A DNA stretch of 32,883 nucleotides from an uncultured Desulfobulbaceae bacterium (GCA_945787325.1 CALZHP010000028.1:1-32883); one strand, 5' to 3'. Shown: positions 23,229 through 31,577, counted from the first letter of the stretch. Notes: a model not told the origin generated them from the letters alone. Numbers and translations are program-made.

Positions 23229-25241
23229 ATGATAAGAGCAGATTTAAGACAAATCGCCCTGGGTGGATCCCTGATTATTCTATTATTTTTGATGTTAGCA
23301 CCAGTCAGGGTGCTGGCCTTGACCGATGCTGACTGTATGGATTGTCACAGTGAAGAGGGAATGGTCGCCGAGAAGGACGGAGTAGAATATTCCATCTACG
23401 TTGATGAACAGGAATTCTTAAAATCCCTGCACGCTGAAAACGGATGCGTTTCCTGCCATCAGGACGCAGAGGTTGAAGGGGATGAACATCCCTTTCCATT
23501 GAATCGGGTGGATTGTGCAAACTGTCATGATGATGTTGGTGTGATTAATGCCAACAGCCTGCACGGCAAGGCCTTAAAAAATAATGACCCATATGCACCT
23601 TACTGCTCCGACTGTCATGGCAAACATGATATTCTTTCTCACAGAAACAGGAAATCAAGAACCTTCATTATGAACATTCCTTTCACATGTGGCAGATGCC
23701 ACCGTGAAGGAACCGCAATGACCAAAACACATGATATTCAAAAGCATAATGTTTTGGAAAATTATTCCATGTCCATTCACGGTGAGGGGCTGTTACGGAA
23801 GGGATTGACAGTTACAGCAGTTTGTTCCAGTTGTCATACCTCTCATAATGTTTTGCCGCATACTGATCCGAACTCTACAATCAGCAGACAGAATGTGGTG
23901 AAGACCTGCATGAAATGCCATGCCAACATTGAAGATGCCCACACGAAGATTATCCGTGGTGAGTTATGGGAAAAGGAGCCGCACAAGGTGCCGGCATGTG
24001 TGGAATGCCATGGCCCTCACAAGGCGCGACGTGTTTTATATGAGGACAGCCTTAACGACAAGTTCTGTCTCAGGTGCCATGAGAACCCGGAACTAAAAAA
24101 GATTATGGCGAATGGAGAAGAAAAAAGCCTGTACGTGGACATCAACGACTTCGAGCATTCCATCCACAAGGAGAAGAGAATAGCCTGCGTCAAGTGTCAT
24201 GTTAATGTGGAATTCAATCATGAAGATCCGACGAAACCGATGTGTGAAGTAAAAGAAGAATCTCCAGTTGACTGTTCCATCTGCCATGCCGCGGTGGTCA
24301 AACTTTTTGAAGAGAGTACCCATGGGAAACTGGTAGCCAAGAACGATCCCAATGCTCCAACTTGTATGACCTGTCATGGCACGCATGGCATCAGGGAGAG
24401 GAAAGATTCAGGATCTCCGATTTTTGCACGGAACGTACCGGATCTTTGTGCTCAGTGCCATCGTGAAGGCGAAAAGGCAGCCAAGCGATATACTGGATCT
24501 CAACACGAGATTATCCAGCACTACAAAATGAGTATTCACGGCAAGGGTTTGTCGGAGTCCGGTCTTATGGTCTCTGCTACCTGTACAAACTGCCATACCG
24601 CGCATAGCATGCTGCCCAGCGCTGATCCGAAATCCAGCATCCACAGGGATAATGTTCAGGAAACCTGTGGTAATTGCCACCTTGGTATTGCGGAAAAATT
24701 CAACAAATCGATTCACAGTGCTGCGATTAATAAGACTGATAAAAAGTTACCCGCTTGCAACGACTGTCATTCTTCGCATACAATCCGCAGGGTTGATCAG
24801 GCCTCATTCCGCAGCTTGATATTGGCTGAGTGCGGCACTTGTCACGAACACGAGACTGAAAGTTATTTCGATACCTATCATGGCAAGGCATCACTTTTGT
24901 CGGGTGGCGAAAAAACAGCCAAATGTTCGGACTGTCATGGTTCTCATGATATTCTGCCTGCATACTATACCGGGTCCAAACTTCACAGAAACAACGTGAT
25001 AGAGACCTGCCGGCCATGCCATCCTGGCTCCAACCGGAAATTTACCGGATATTTAACACATGCAACCCATCATGACCGTGATAAATATCCTTACCTGTTC
25101 TATACATTCTGGGCTATGACCGGTTTACTGGTTGGTACTTTCGCCTTCTTCGGAATGCATACGCTGTTCTGGATCCCACGTTCTTTCCGTGAACGTTTTA
25201 AGAGGCGCCGTGAGCACAGCCGCAAGAAATTATTTGAATAG
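23229..25241 (+). CDS. 19-haem membrane-anchored cytochrome c with internal duplication
   Basis: The 670-residue protein has a signal peptide (1-30, ending VLA-LTD) and nineteen CxxCH sites. Its haem sites form an 8 + 8 + 3 pattern. Residues 36-261 repeat as about 280-514 (for example SLHGKALKNNDPYAPYC against STHGKLVAKNDPNAPTC, and MSIHGEGL against MSIHGKGL), and 535-598 is a shortened third copy. A C-terminal helix (about 621-647) and a basic tail fix it to the membrane. It is followed by a cytochrome b gene, so it probably stores and conducts electrons from or to quinone in the periplasm. The ATG has only a weak ribosome site. Confidence 0.93.
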   Translation: MIRADLRQIALGGSLIILLFLMLAPVRVLALTDADCMDCHSEEGMVAEKDGVEYSIYVDEQEFLKSLHAENGCVSCHQDAEVEGDEHPFPLNRVDCANCHDDVGVINANSLHGKALKNNDPYAPYCSDCHGKHDILSHRNRKSRTFIMNIPFTCGRCHREGTAMTKTHDIQKHNVLENYSMSIHGEGLLRKGLTVTAVCSSCHTSHNVLPHTDPNSTISRQNVVKTCMKCHANIEDAHTKIIRGELWEKEPHKVPACVECHGPHKARRVLYEDSLNDKFCLRCHENPELKKIMANGEEKSLYVDINDFEHSIHKEKRIACVKCHVNVEFNHEDPTKPMCEVKEESPVDCSICHAAVVKLFEESTHGKLVAKNDPNAPTCMTCHGTHGIRERKDSGSPIFARNVPDLCAQCHREGEKAAKRYTGSQHEIIQHYKMSIHGKGLSESGLMVSATCTNCHTAHSMLPSADPKSSIHRDNVQETCGNCHLGIAEKFNKSIHSAAINKTDKKLPACNDCHSSHTIRRVDQASFRSLILAECGTCHEHETESYFDTYHGKASLLSGGEKTAKCSDCHGSHDILPAYYTGSKLHRNNVIETCRPCHPGSNRKFTGYLTHATHHDRDKYPYLFYTFWAMTGLLVGTFAFFGMHTLFWIPRSFRERFKRRREHSRKKLFE

Positions 25242-25326
25242 ATAATATTGAGAGATAAAGAGATAATAATTACGTAAATATACCGCTATTGAGGCTATTG
25301 CCTGAAGTTAAAAGGGAAGATTCGAT

Positions 25327-26166
25327 ATGGAAACAAATCAAGTGGAATATGTTCAAAGATTTACATTTTTTCCGAGGTTCCTGCATTTTTTGGTCATCAT
25401 CAGTTTCCTTACGCTGGCGGTGACGGGGATGGCCTTGAAGTTTGCATCCCAGCAATGGGCGGAAATTGTTGCCGAGATGATAGGTACTTTTGAAACTCTA
25501 GGAACCTTACACAGGTTCATGGCAGTTGTGACCTTCACCTATTTCGGCTTAAACTTCATATTGATGTATCAAAACTACAAGAAATCTGGAGGATCATTGA
25601 AAGAGTTTCTTTTTGGTCCCAACTCCCTCGTTCCGATGCCCATTGATGCTATTGAACTCATTCAGACTTTCAAATGGTTTTTCGGTTTGGGACCGCAGCC
25701 GCGCTATGGGCGCTGGACTTACTGGGAAAAATTTGACTATATGGCTGTTTTCTGGGGTGTTGCTGTTATTGGAGGTACCGGACTCTGCTTGTGGTTTCCG
25801 GAACAGTTTACCTTGGTTATTCCGGGTTACTGGATCAATATTGCTACGATAATTCACAGTGATGAGGCGCTGTTGGCTTCTGGTTTTATCTTTACCATCC
25901 ATTTTTTCAACACCCATCTAAGGCCTGAAAAGTTTCCGATGGACCCTGTTATTTTCACCGGGGTCATGCCGTTGGATGAGTTGAAACATGAACGGCCTCG
26001 GGAATATGAGCAATTGGTAGCTGAAGGGAAGTTGGATTCAATCAAATGTGAATCACCCCCGAAATGGGTTCTCATTAATGCTCATCTTTTTGGAATTACT
26101 GCACTACTCATCGGGTTGGCCCTTGTTATTTCCATTATCTACTCCATGGTTTTCCTCTACATGTAA
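25327..26166 (+). CDS. Formate-dehydrogenase-gamma-like cytochrome b
   Basis: The 279-residue protein has about five membrane helices. It resembles the FdnI/FdoI-like cytochrome b family: FFPRFLHFLVIISFLTLAVTG in helix 1 with an axial His, LGTLHRFMAVVTF in helix 2, WEKFDYMAVFWGVAVIGGTG, and IIHSDEALLASGFIFTIHFF. It likely binds two b haems and a quinone and passes electrons to or from the 19-haem cytochrome encoded 85 bases upstream. No formate dehydrogenase catalytic subunit is nearby. The C-terminal extension with KCESPPKWVLINAHLFG leads into the last helix. Confidence 0.87.
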   Translation: METNQVEYVQRFTFFPRFLHFLVIISFLTLAVTGMALKFASQQWAEIVAEMIGTFETLGTLHRFMAVVTFTYFGLNFILMYQNYKKSGGSLKEFLFGPNSLVPMPIDAIELIQTFKWFFGLGPQPRYGRWTYWEKFDYMAVFWGVAVIGGTGLCLWFPEQFTLVIPGYWINIATIIHSDEALLASGFIFTIHFFNTHLRPEKFPMDPVIFTGVMPLDELKHERPREYEQLVAEGKLDSIKCESPPKWVLINAHLFGITALLIGLALVISIIYSMVFLYM

Positions 26167-26190
26167 GATTTCCTGATTAGATATATTTTG

Positions 26191-26215
26191 CATAGCCCCC
26201 TGTATGGGGGCTGTG
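26191..26215 (+). terminator. Hairpin after the cytochrome b gene
   Basis: CATAGCCCCC (26191-26200) pairs with GGGGGCTGTG (26206-26215) over ten pairs including one wobble, with loop TGTAT. It lies 25 bases past the stop codon. The following TATTA tail is short on T, so termination may be partial or factor-dependent. Confidence 0.6.
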
Positions 26216-26226
26216 TATTAATGCTG

Positions 26227-26255
26227 TTGATTTTCGTGGCACATTGTGGTATGAA
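26227..26255 (+). promoter_or_regulatory. Sigma-70 promoter with CACATTGTGG in the spacer, upstream of module 2
   Basis: TTGATT (26227-26232) and TATGAA (26250-26255) are exactly 17 bases apart, and CACATTGTGG (26240-26249) fills the right part of the spacer and abuts the -10 box (TGG before TATGAA also fits an extended -10). The leader to the ATG at 26512 is about 250 bases and contains a perfect ACCATTT-ATA-AAATGGT palindrome at 26419-26435. No gene lies in this gap. Confidence 0.6.
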
Positions 26256-26511
26256 AATCTGTCTTTTTTTAGAGGTGGCTGAAATTGTTGTTAGCTTAAC
26301 CTGTTGTACTACTGCAGTGAATATGATATAAGCTCAGGTTCGCTTTTGTCTGTTGTAAACTCAAAAGGTTAAAGATTAATTTTTTTTTCAATAAAGTCCG
26401 GGTTGTCCGCGGAAGTTAACCATTTATAAAATGGTATAAGAGGGAGGTATTCCTCAATAGGGCAAACTTATGGGATGAATTCGGCATTGCTTGTTTTAAG
26501 GGGTAAATAGA

Positions 26512-27846
26512 ATGATAAAGAAAATTAAAAGTGAAACAGCTGAAAGATGGGGGTACATGGGGATACAATCACTCATCGATTCAGGAAATTATTTTTACGT
26601 TTTTGCTGTTATAGGCGTGGTTGCCCTGGCTGGTTTCGCAGTCGGTCTGCACGGAACCTTTACAGGCTATCATCATGTATACGGAGTTACAAGACAGGTT
26701 CCCTGGGGAGTTCTCATCTCAGCTTACATCTTCTGTGTTGTAACTTCGACAGGACTCTGTCTAGTATCCTCCATCGGCCACGTTTTCGGTTATGAACCTT
26801 ACATGCCAATCGCCAAGCGAGCTGTCTTCCTTTCTATAGTATTTATGCTCGGCGGCTTTACCATCATATTTTTTGATGTTGAAAATCCTTTCAGAATGCC
26901 TATTTACAATGCATTATCACCCAACTTCACCTCAAATATGTGGTGGATGGGGACATTATATACCCTTTATCTTCTCGCCCTGATAGTCGAGTATTTTTTC
27001 CTGCTGGATCAAAATCACTCTATGTCAAGACTGGCTGGACTCCTTGGTGTGATTTTCGGTGTTGCCGCTCATAGTAACCTTGGTGCGGTTTTTGGAATGC
27101 TGCATGGCCGGGAATTCTGGTACGGACCCTATATGCCGATTTATTTTATAGTTTCCGCCATGATGTCGGGTGGCGCCGCCATTATCTTTTTTTCCTGCCT
27201 TGCCTGGAAGATTGACCGAACAGTCCTTACCAGAAGGATGGAACGTGGGATCAAAGCAGTATGTCAGCTAACTATACTGTTGATAGCAATTATCCTCTTC
27301 TTCACATTCTGGAAGATTATCAGTGGTATTGTTGCACCTGAAAAATACATAGCTATTAAAGCGTTTATTTCAGGTCCCTATGCTCCTCACTTCTGGATTG
27401 CCGAAGTAGGGCTTGGTCTGATTGTCCCCTTTGTTCTGTTAATACGGTCCGAGGGGATCAACACGAACCTGATGTTTGCAGCAACCGGTTTCATGATGGT
27501 CGGCATATTTTTCATGCGTTATGATCTTGTATTAGCGGGCCAGATTGTTCCGGTTTTCCATGCTATGCATGTCGAAGAATATAATTCGCTTTTACATTAC
27601 ATGCCTTCTTTTCACGAAATCGCCGTGGTCGTGGCCGGACTGAGTTTTTCGGCGGCTCTCTTCATGCTGGGAGAAAAAGTGCTCAACGCGCATAAATTTC
27701 AGAAGCATGCCATTGTGCCTCCAGGTGCCTTCATCTGTCCCGGTTGTGGTGGTATCCACTACAAAAAAGAAGGGGAAAGCGAAGAAGATGCTCTGCGTCG
27801 CCACCATCGTATGAGAAAGGTAGACCGTGAAGATGAGCATGCTTGA
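26512..27846 (+). CDS. NrfD/PsrC-type integral membrane protein, module 2
   Basis: The 444-residue protein has about ten membrane helices and the NrfD/PsrC motifs GYHHVYGVTRQVPWGVLIS and FFMRYDLVLAGQIVPVF, matching module 1 closely. It should hold the quinone site that feeds or drains the FeS protein encoded next. Unlike the module 1 protein, it ends in a hydrophilic tail with ICPGCGGIHY and a charged EEDALRRHHRMRK stretch; the CxxC could bind a metal together with nearby His residues. AAGGGG precedes the ATG by about nine bases. It is the first gene of an operon with the FeS protein and one or two triheme cytochromes. Confidence 0.93.
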   Translation: MIKKIKSETAERWGYMGIQSLIDSGNYFYVFAVIGVVALAGFAVGLHGTFTGYHHVYGVTRQVPWGVLISAYIFCVVTSTGLCLVSSIGHVFGYEPYMPIAKRAVFLSIVFMLGGFTIIFFDVENPFRMPIYNALSPNFTSNMWWMGTLYTLYLLALIVEYFFLLDQNHSMSRLAGLLGVIFGVAAHSNLGAVFGMLHGREFWYGPYMPIYFIVSAMMSGGAAIIFFSCLAWKIDRTVLTRRMERGIKAVCQLTILLIAIILFFTFWKIISGIVAPEKYIAIKAFISGPYAPHFWIAEVGLGLIVPFVLLIRSEGINTNLMFAATGFMMVGIFFMRYDLVLAGQIVPVFHAMHVEEYNSLLHYMPSFHEIAVVVAGLSFSAALFMLGEKVLNAHKFQKHAIVPPGAFICPGCGGIHYKKEGESEEDALRRHHRMRKVDREDEHA

Positions 27847-27907
27847 TGCTGGTATTGATTAGAAGAATATATTGTTATATTGAAGGAAAATGGAGGAGTA
27901 GATCTTA

Positions 27908-28708
27908 ATGAAACTCATGAATATAAATCTTGAAAAGTTGATTCCGGAAAGCCTGGACTCTGTGAGTCCTATGGAGCGCCGTTCATTTTTAAAAATGGGG
28001 TTGGTCATTACCGGTGTTTTTGCAGGGGGACGTATCTTTTCTGTTGTTTCCAATGTAAATGAGGCCTTTGCTTCATCTACAGACTTTGTTGAAAAGTATC
28101 CTTACAGTCCGCATTACAGCATGGTAATCAGGCAGGGACTTTGTATCGACTGCGAACAGTGCCTCCAGGCCTGCAAAGAGACCAATAGTGTACCTGACTA
28201 TGGTTATCGAACGAGAATTCTGACGAAGACAGTCAGTGATGCTATTGGCCGGCAGAGGGAGTTTATTCCGATTCTATGTAACCACTGCAACGATGCTCCC
28301 TGTACCAGGGCCTGTCCTACCAAGGCTACTTACAAGAATGAAGTAAATGGTGTCGTTATGATGAACAGCAAAAAGTGCATAGGCTGTAAAATGTGCATAC
28401 TGGCCTGTCCATATGAAGCACGGTATTATAATGCCGAGCGACGTGCAATCGATAAGTGCAATTTCTGCTATGATACCAGGATATCCAAAGGAGAAAAACT
28501 GACAGCATGTTCTTATGTCTGTCCCACAGGTGCCAGGATTTTTGGCGATATATCCGATCCTGAAAATGTCGTTTATAGCATGGTGCATCAGATTGAAAAG
28601 CAGGTATGGGTCCTGCGCCCGGAATCAGGAACCAAGCCCAATGTCTTTTACATGAAGGCAACCCGTTCTTCACCATGGGATCTTCGGAAACAGGCTGGGG
28701 CCAGATAA
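27908..28708 (+). CDS. Tat-exported four-cluster ferredoxin subunit, module 2
   Basis: The 266-residue protein begins with a twin-arginine signal (MERRSFLKMGLVITG) and has the same sixteen-cysteine layout as module 1: CIDCEQCLQAC, CNHCNDAPCTRAC, CIGCKMCILAC, and CNFC with the later CSYVC-PTGARIFGD. The two modules also share YGYRT, CPTKATYK/F and the C-terminal PNVFY. This points to a duplication of the whole module. It would carry electrons between the NrfD quinone site and the triheme cytochrome. GGAGGAG precedes the ATG at 27908, and the gene follows the NrfD gene by 61 bases. Confidence 0.93.
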   Translation: MKLMNINLEKLIPESLDSVSPMERRSFLKMGLVITGVFAGGRIFSVVSNVNEAFASSTDFVEKYPYSPHYSMVIRQGLCIDCEQCLQACKETNSVPDYGYRTRILTKTVSDAIGRQREFIPILCNHCNDAPCTRACPTKATYKNEVNGVVMMNSKKCIGCKMCILACPYEARYYNAERRAIDKCNFCYDTRISKGEKLTACSYVCPTGARIFGDISDPENVVYSMVHQIEKQVWVLRPESGTKPNVFYMKATRSSPWDLRKQAGAR

Positions 28709-28768
28709 GAGATTTCAATAAGGATATTTTTTTTACAACATAATGAATGTGAATACGCGGTGAAAACA

Positions 28769-29194
28769 ATGAAAAGAATTGCTTTACTACTTTTAGCTGC
28801 CCTGTTGGTTTCTTTATATTTCTATGGAAACGTCGCTGTTGCCGAAGAAGATGAAGAACATGGGGGTGATATCATTTATACCAAACCTCTCAAGGCGGTT
28901 ATTTTCAGCCATAAGGCGCATACCGAGGATATCGGTTTGGAGTGTGACTGGTGCCATGAGGAAACATTTGAAATGGAAGCCCTGTACATGCAGGAAAATA
29001 CAGATTTCACCATGGAAAGCCTTTGCAATGAAAATTACTGCGGCACCTGCCATAATGGTGATATATCCTTTTCCACCACAACCCAGTGCGCCCGTTGTCA
29101 TATAGGTGTTAAAGGGTATAACGAGCTGGTACGGCAGGGGAAGATTGAGCCGGAGGAAGGCGATGTGATACAAGTTGAAGGTGGAGGACACTAG
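28769..29194 (+). CDS. Triheme c7-like cytochrome, module 2
   Basis: The 141-residue protein (ATG at 28769; an in-frame GTG at 28760 would add three residues) has a signal peptide ending in VAVA-EED and three CxxCH sites: CDWCH, CGTCH and CARCH. AVIFSHKAH supplies axial histidines. It aligns along its length with the module 1 triheme protein, including GG-DIIYTKPLKAVIF against GGTIFYTEPVKAVIF. The order here is NrfD, FeS, cytochrome, whereas module 1 has FeS, cytochrome, NrfD. The ribosome site is weak, which could mean coupling to the upstream gene 60 bases away. Confidence 0.88.
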   Translation: MKRIALLLLAALLVSLYFYGNVAVAEEDEEHGGDIIYTKPLKAVIFSHKAHTEDIGLECDWCHEETFEMEALYMQENTDFTMESLCNENYCGTCHNGDISFSTTTQCARCHIGVKGYNELVRQGKIEPEEGDVIQVEGGGH

Positions 29195-29280
29195 AAATCT
29201 ATTATCGCTTTCGGGAATGTCTGTGACCCTTTTATTGTGAATGGAGACGGACGTGTGTTTATTTGATGGGAGAAGAAATA

Positions 29281-29844
29281 ATGCAAAGAAGTAAGAACCG
29301 TATGAGAATAATTGGTTTGTTCATGATAATGTTTGTTTTCGGATTTGGTGACTTGAACGTTAGAGTGGCTTCGGTCATGGCAGAGGACGCAGTGGATTAT
29401 GCCGCGAAAGCCAAATATGACGCTGAAAGGGCAAGGGCAGATGCGGAAAAGGCCATGGCCGAGGCTGAAATGGCCATAGCAGAGGCTGAACGAGCTATAG
29501 CTGCGGCTGAACGGGCCAAGTCTGCCGCCAAGCAGGAAAAAGCAAAGGCTCTGGAAAAAATGGTTGAAGCCCATCGCTACCCTGAAGATATCTCCATGAC
29601 CGTTCCCGGCAGTCAAACATCAGCTGTTTTCAGTCATAAAAAACACACCGAACGGGAGAGGCTCAAATGCATTGAATGTCATCCCAAGGTTTTTATTATG
29701 AAGGTCGGCAAGAACGTGGTTAAAAAGGGTCAGCTTACCATGTCTGAAATGAAGAAAGGCAAGTATTGCGGCAACTGTCATAACGGTCACAAAGCTTTCA
29801 GTGTTAGCGATATCTCTTCCTGCAAGAAGTGCCACCCTAAATAA
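29281..29844 (+). CDS. Triheme c7-like cytochrome with an alanine-rich coiled coil
   Basis: The 187-residue protein has a signal peptide (about 1-34, ending VMA-EDA), then about 60 residues of Ala/Glu/Lys-rich coiled coil with repeats of the AEAEMAI / AEAERAI / AAAERAK type, and a C-terminal triheme domain with FSHKKH, CIECH, CGNCH and CKKCH. The haem domain is a third paralogue of those at 17448 and 28769. The coiled coil could make oligomers or act as a spacer from the membrane or cell wall. The ATG at 29281 has GGGAGAAG seven bases upstream; earlier in-frame starts at 29263 are less likely. It is the last gene before a terminator. Confidence 0.87.
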   Translation: MQRSKNRMRIIGLFMIMFVFGFGDLNVRVASVMAEDAVDYAAKAKYDAERARADAEKAMAEAEMAIAEAERAIAAAERAKSAAKQEKAKALEKMVEAHRYPEDISMTVPGSQTSAVFSHKKHTERERLKCIECHPKVFIMKVGKNVVKKGQLTMSEMKKGKYCGNCHNGHKAFSVSDISSCKKCHPK

Positions 29845-29880
29845 AAGCAACAAATCCAGCAAGTTAAACATCTCTATATC

Positions 29881-29914
29881 AAGACCTCGTCACTTAGACG
29901 GGGTCTTTTGTCTT
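29881..29914 (+). terminator. Rho-independent terminator of the module 2 operon
   Basis: AAGACCTCGTC (29881-29891) pairs with GACGGGGTCTT (29897-29907), with one wobble pair and an ACTTA loop, and continues into TTGTCTT. It lies 37 bases past the coiled-coil cytochrome gene. Confidence 0.85.
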
Positions 29915-29917
29915 ATG

Positions 29918-29946
29918 TTGACCGTCCTACCACTATGTGGTATAAA
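29918..29946 (+). promoter_or_regulatory. Sigma-70 promoter with CACTATGTGG in the spacer, upstream of the NapC-like gene
   Basis: TTGACC (29918-29923) and TATAAA (29941-29946) are exactly 17 bases apart. The palindrome TACCAC-TAT-GTGGTA (29928-29942) fills the spacer and touches the -10 box, so a bound regulator would sit directly under RNA polymerase. Transcription should start near 29953, about 110 bases before the ATG. Confidence 0.75.
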
Positions 29947-29972
29947 TCGAGGATTTTGTGTAATCAAAGTTA

Positions 29973-30006
29973 ATTCTGCTTATTATATTATTCTGCTTAT
30001 TATATT
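29973..30006 (+). repeat. 17-bp tandem repeat, two copies, in the NapC-like leader
   Basis: The unit ATTCTGCTTATTATATT occurs twice in direct succession (29973-29989 and 29990-30006), followed by a partial ATT. It lies between the promoter and the ribosome site. It is probably slippage-derived; an effect on mRNA structure is possible. Confidence 0.7.
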
Positions 30007-30065
30007 ATTACGTCCTTTGATATAAAAAGGTCGCTAGTTTAATTTTTTTGAAGGAGAAGTATTTT

Positions 30066-31514
30066 ATGGCTGAAAATGAAAATGAAATCAATCAACCTGA
30101 AAATGAAACCAAAGAAACGGCCTACAGGGGGCCATGGGGGCTTTTAATCCGCGGAATGTGGCGGACTCCGCTTGGCTTGTTTGGCGTAGCTCTCACGACA
30201 ATCAGCATTACCTTGATGCTGGTTGGTCTCGTAATTGATCAGCTTGGATTTATACATAATCCATATCTCGGCGTTATCATCTTTATGATTCTGCCGGGAG
30301 GCATGGTGACCGGCCTGTTGATCATACCAATCGCAGCGTATCTCAGGCGCCGCCAGTTTCATAAATTCGGTATTTCAAGAGATCACCTTCAGATAAATTT
30401 AAGTGATCACCGTCACAGAAAATTTGTAATAGGATTTGTGGTTCTGTCGGTCATAAATATTTCAATATTGGGCATAATTGCTTATGAAGGCTATCATTTC
30501 ACTGATTCCGCATATTTCTGCGGCCAGGTTTGCCACCAGGTTATGGAACCGGAATACAAAGCCTATCAGCGTTCTCCGCACGTCAGGGTACCGTGTGTCG
30601 AGTGTCATATCGGCCCTGGTGCCGATTGGTTTGTAAGGGCAAAGATTTCCGGCCTTCGTCAGGTGCTAGCAGTGATCACTGATAGCTTCAGCAGACCGAT
30701 ACCAGCTCCGGTAACACATCTCCGCCCTGCCCGTGATACATGTGAACACTGCCATTGGCCGGAGAAATTCCATGGCAAAAAAGTTAAGATTTTCAATCAT
30801 TTCAGCAACGATGACCAGGAAAATCCCGAAGTCCACGAAATAGCATTGCACATCGGTGGCCGCAATCCGCAGACAGATGAATTTGAAGGTATTCACTGGC
30901 ATGTTAGCGCCAATAATGAAGTAAGCTATCTGGCGGTTGATGAAAAGAGAACCCAGATAGCGCGTGTCAGGGTAAAGCGTCCGGATGGGTCATTTTCCGA
31001 ATTTGTTAAGGAAGACATAGAGGTTCCTGAAGGAACCGAGCTTGAATGGAGGGTCATGGACTGTATCGACTGTCATAATCGCCCGACTCACATTTACGAT
31101 CTTCCCGAGGAACGGGTGGATTTCGGATTGCTCAGCAAGGCGATAAATCCAGAAATAACAGGTATACGGGAAGACAGTCTCATTGCAATTAACAAGCAAT
31201 ATGAAACAAGGGAAGATGCCCAGGAAAACATGGTAAATCATCTTGTCAACCTTCAGACACTTCGCAACCCTGAGAATGTTGAAGAACATGGTGATGATAT
31301 TAAGAAGGCCGGGGAGTACCTGCTTAAAACATATCTCGACAATGTCTGGCCAGAACTGAATGTTCAGTGGGGCACGTATATGCAGCATCTCGGTCATCAG
31401 CACGAAGACCTGGGGTACGGATGCTTCCGTTGTCATGACGAAGAGCATAATAACGAAGAGGGTGACACCATTACTCAGGACTGCAGCCTCTGTCATGATG
31501 AACCTGACTTCTAA
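30066..31514 (+). CDS. NapC/NirT-like membrane multiheme cytochrome c
   Basis: The 482-residue protein has three N-terminal membrane helices (about 34-60, 66-90 and 122-143 by hydrophobicity), then a periplasmic haem domain. The NapC/NirT-like first site is FCGQVCHQVMEPE, a CX3CH rather than CxxCH. Then follow CVECH, CEHCH, CIDCH, CFRCH and CSLCH, for six probable haems. SPHVRVPCVECHIGPGADWF and CEHCHWPEKFHG are typical of a family widespread in Geobacter-like bacteria, where members such as ImcH oxidise menaquinol for respiration. A quinol-to-periplasm role is therefore likely. AAGGAGAAG lies just before the ATG at 30066. It is monocistronic, between its own promoter and a terminator. Confidence 0.9.
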   Translation: MAENENEINQPENETKETAYRGPWGLLIRGMWRTPLGLFGVALTTISITLMLVGLVIDQLGFIHNPYLGVIIFMILPGGMVTGLLIIPIAAYLRRRQFHKFGISRDHLQINLSDHRHRKFVIGFVVLSVINISILGIIAYEGYHFTDSAYFCGQVCHQVMEPEYKAYQRSPHVRVPCVECHIGPGADWFVRAKISGLRQVLAVITDSFSRPIPAPVTHLRPARDTCEHCHWPEKFHGKKVKIFNHFSNDDQENPEVHEIALHIGGRNPQTDEFEGIHWHVSANNEVSYLAVDEKRTQIARVRVKRPDGSFSEFVKEDIEVPEGTELEWRVMDCIDCHNRPTHIYDLPEERVDFGLLSKAINPEITGIREDSLIAINKQYETREDAQENMVNHLVNLQTLRNPENVEEHGDDIKKAGEYLLKTYLDNVWPELNVQWGTYMQHLGHQHEDLGYGCFRCHDEEHNNEEGDTITQDCSLCHDEPDF

Positions 31515-31523
31515 GCAAGCAGG

Positions 31524-31555
31524 AGAGGTGACTGAAAACAAACTTCACCTCTTTT
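31524..31555 (+). terminator. Rho-independent terminator of the NapC-like gene
   Basis: AGAGGTGA (31524-31531) pairs with TCACCTCT (31545-31552), followed by TTT. It starts 10 bases past the stop codon. Confidence 0.8.
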
Positions 31556-31577
31556 TACTGCTTAGTTAGGAAGAAAT

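Noticed and set aside
30990-31541. 183-codon minus-strand open frame
   Set aside because: It is antisense to the haem domain of the NapC-like gene and has no family features.
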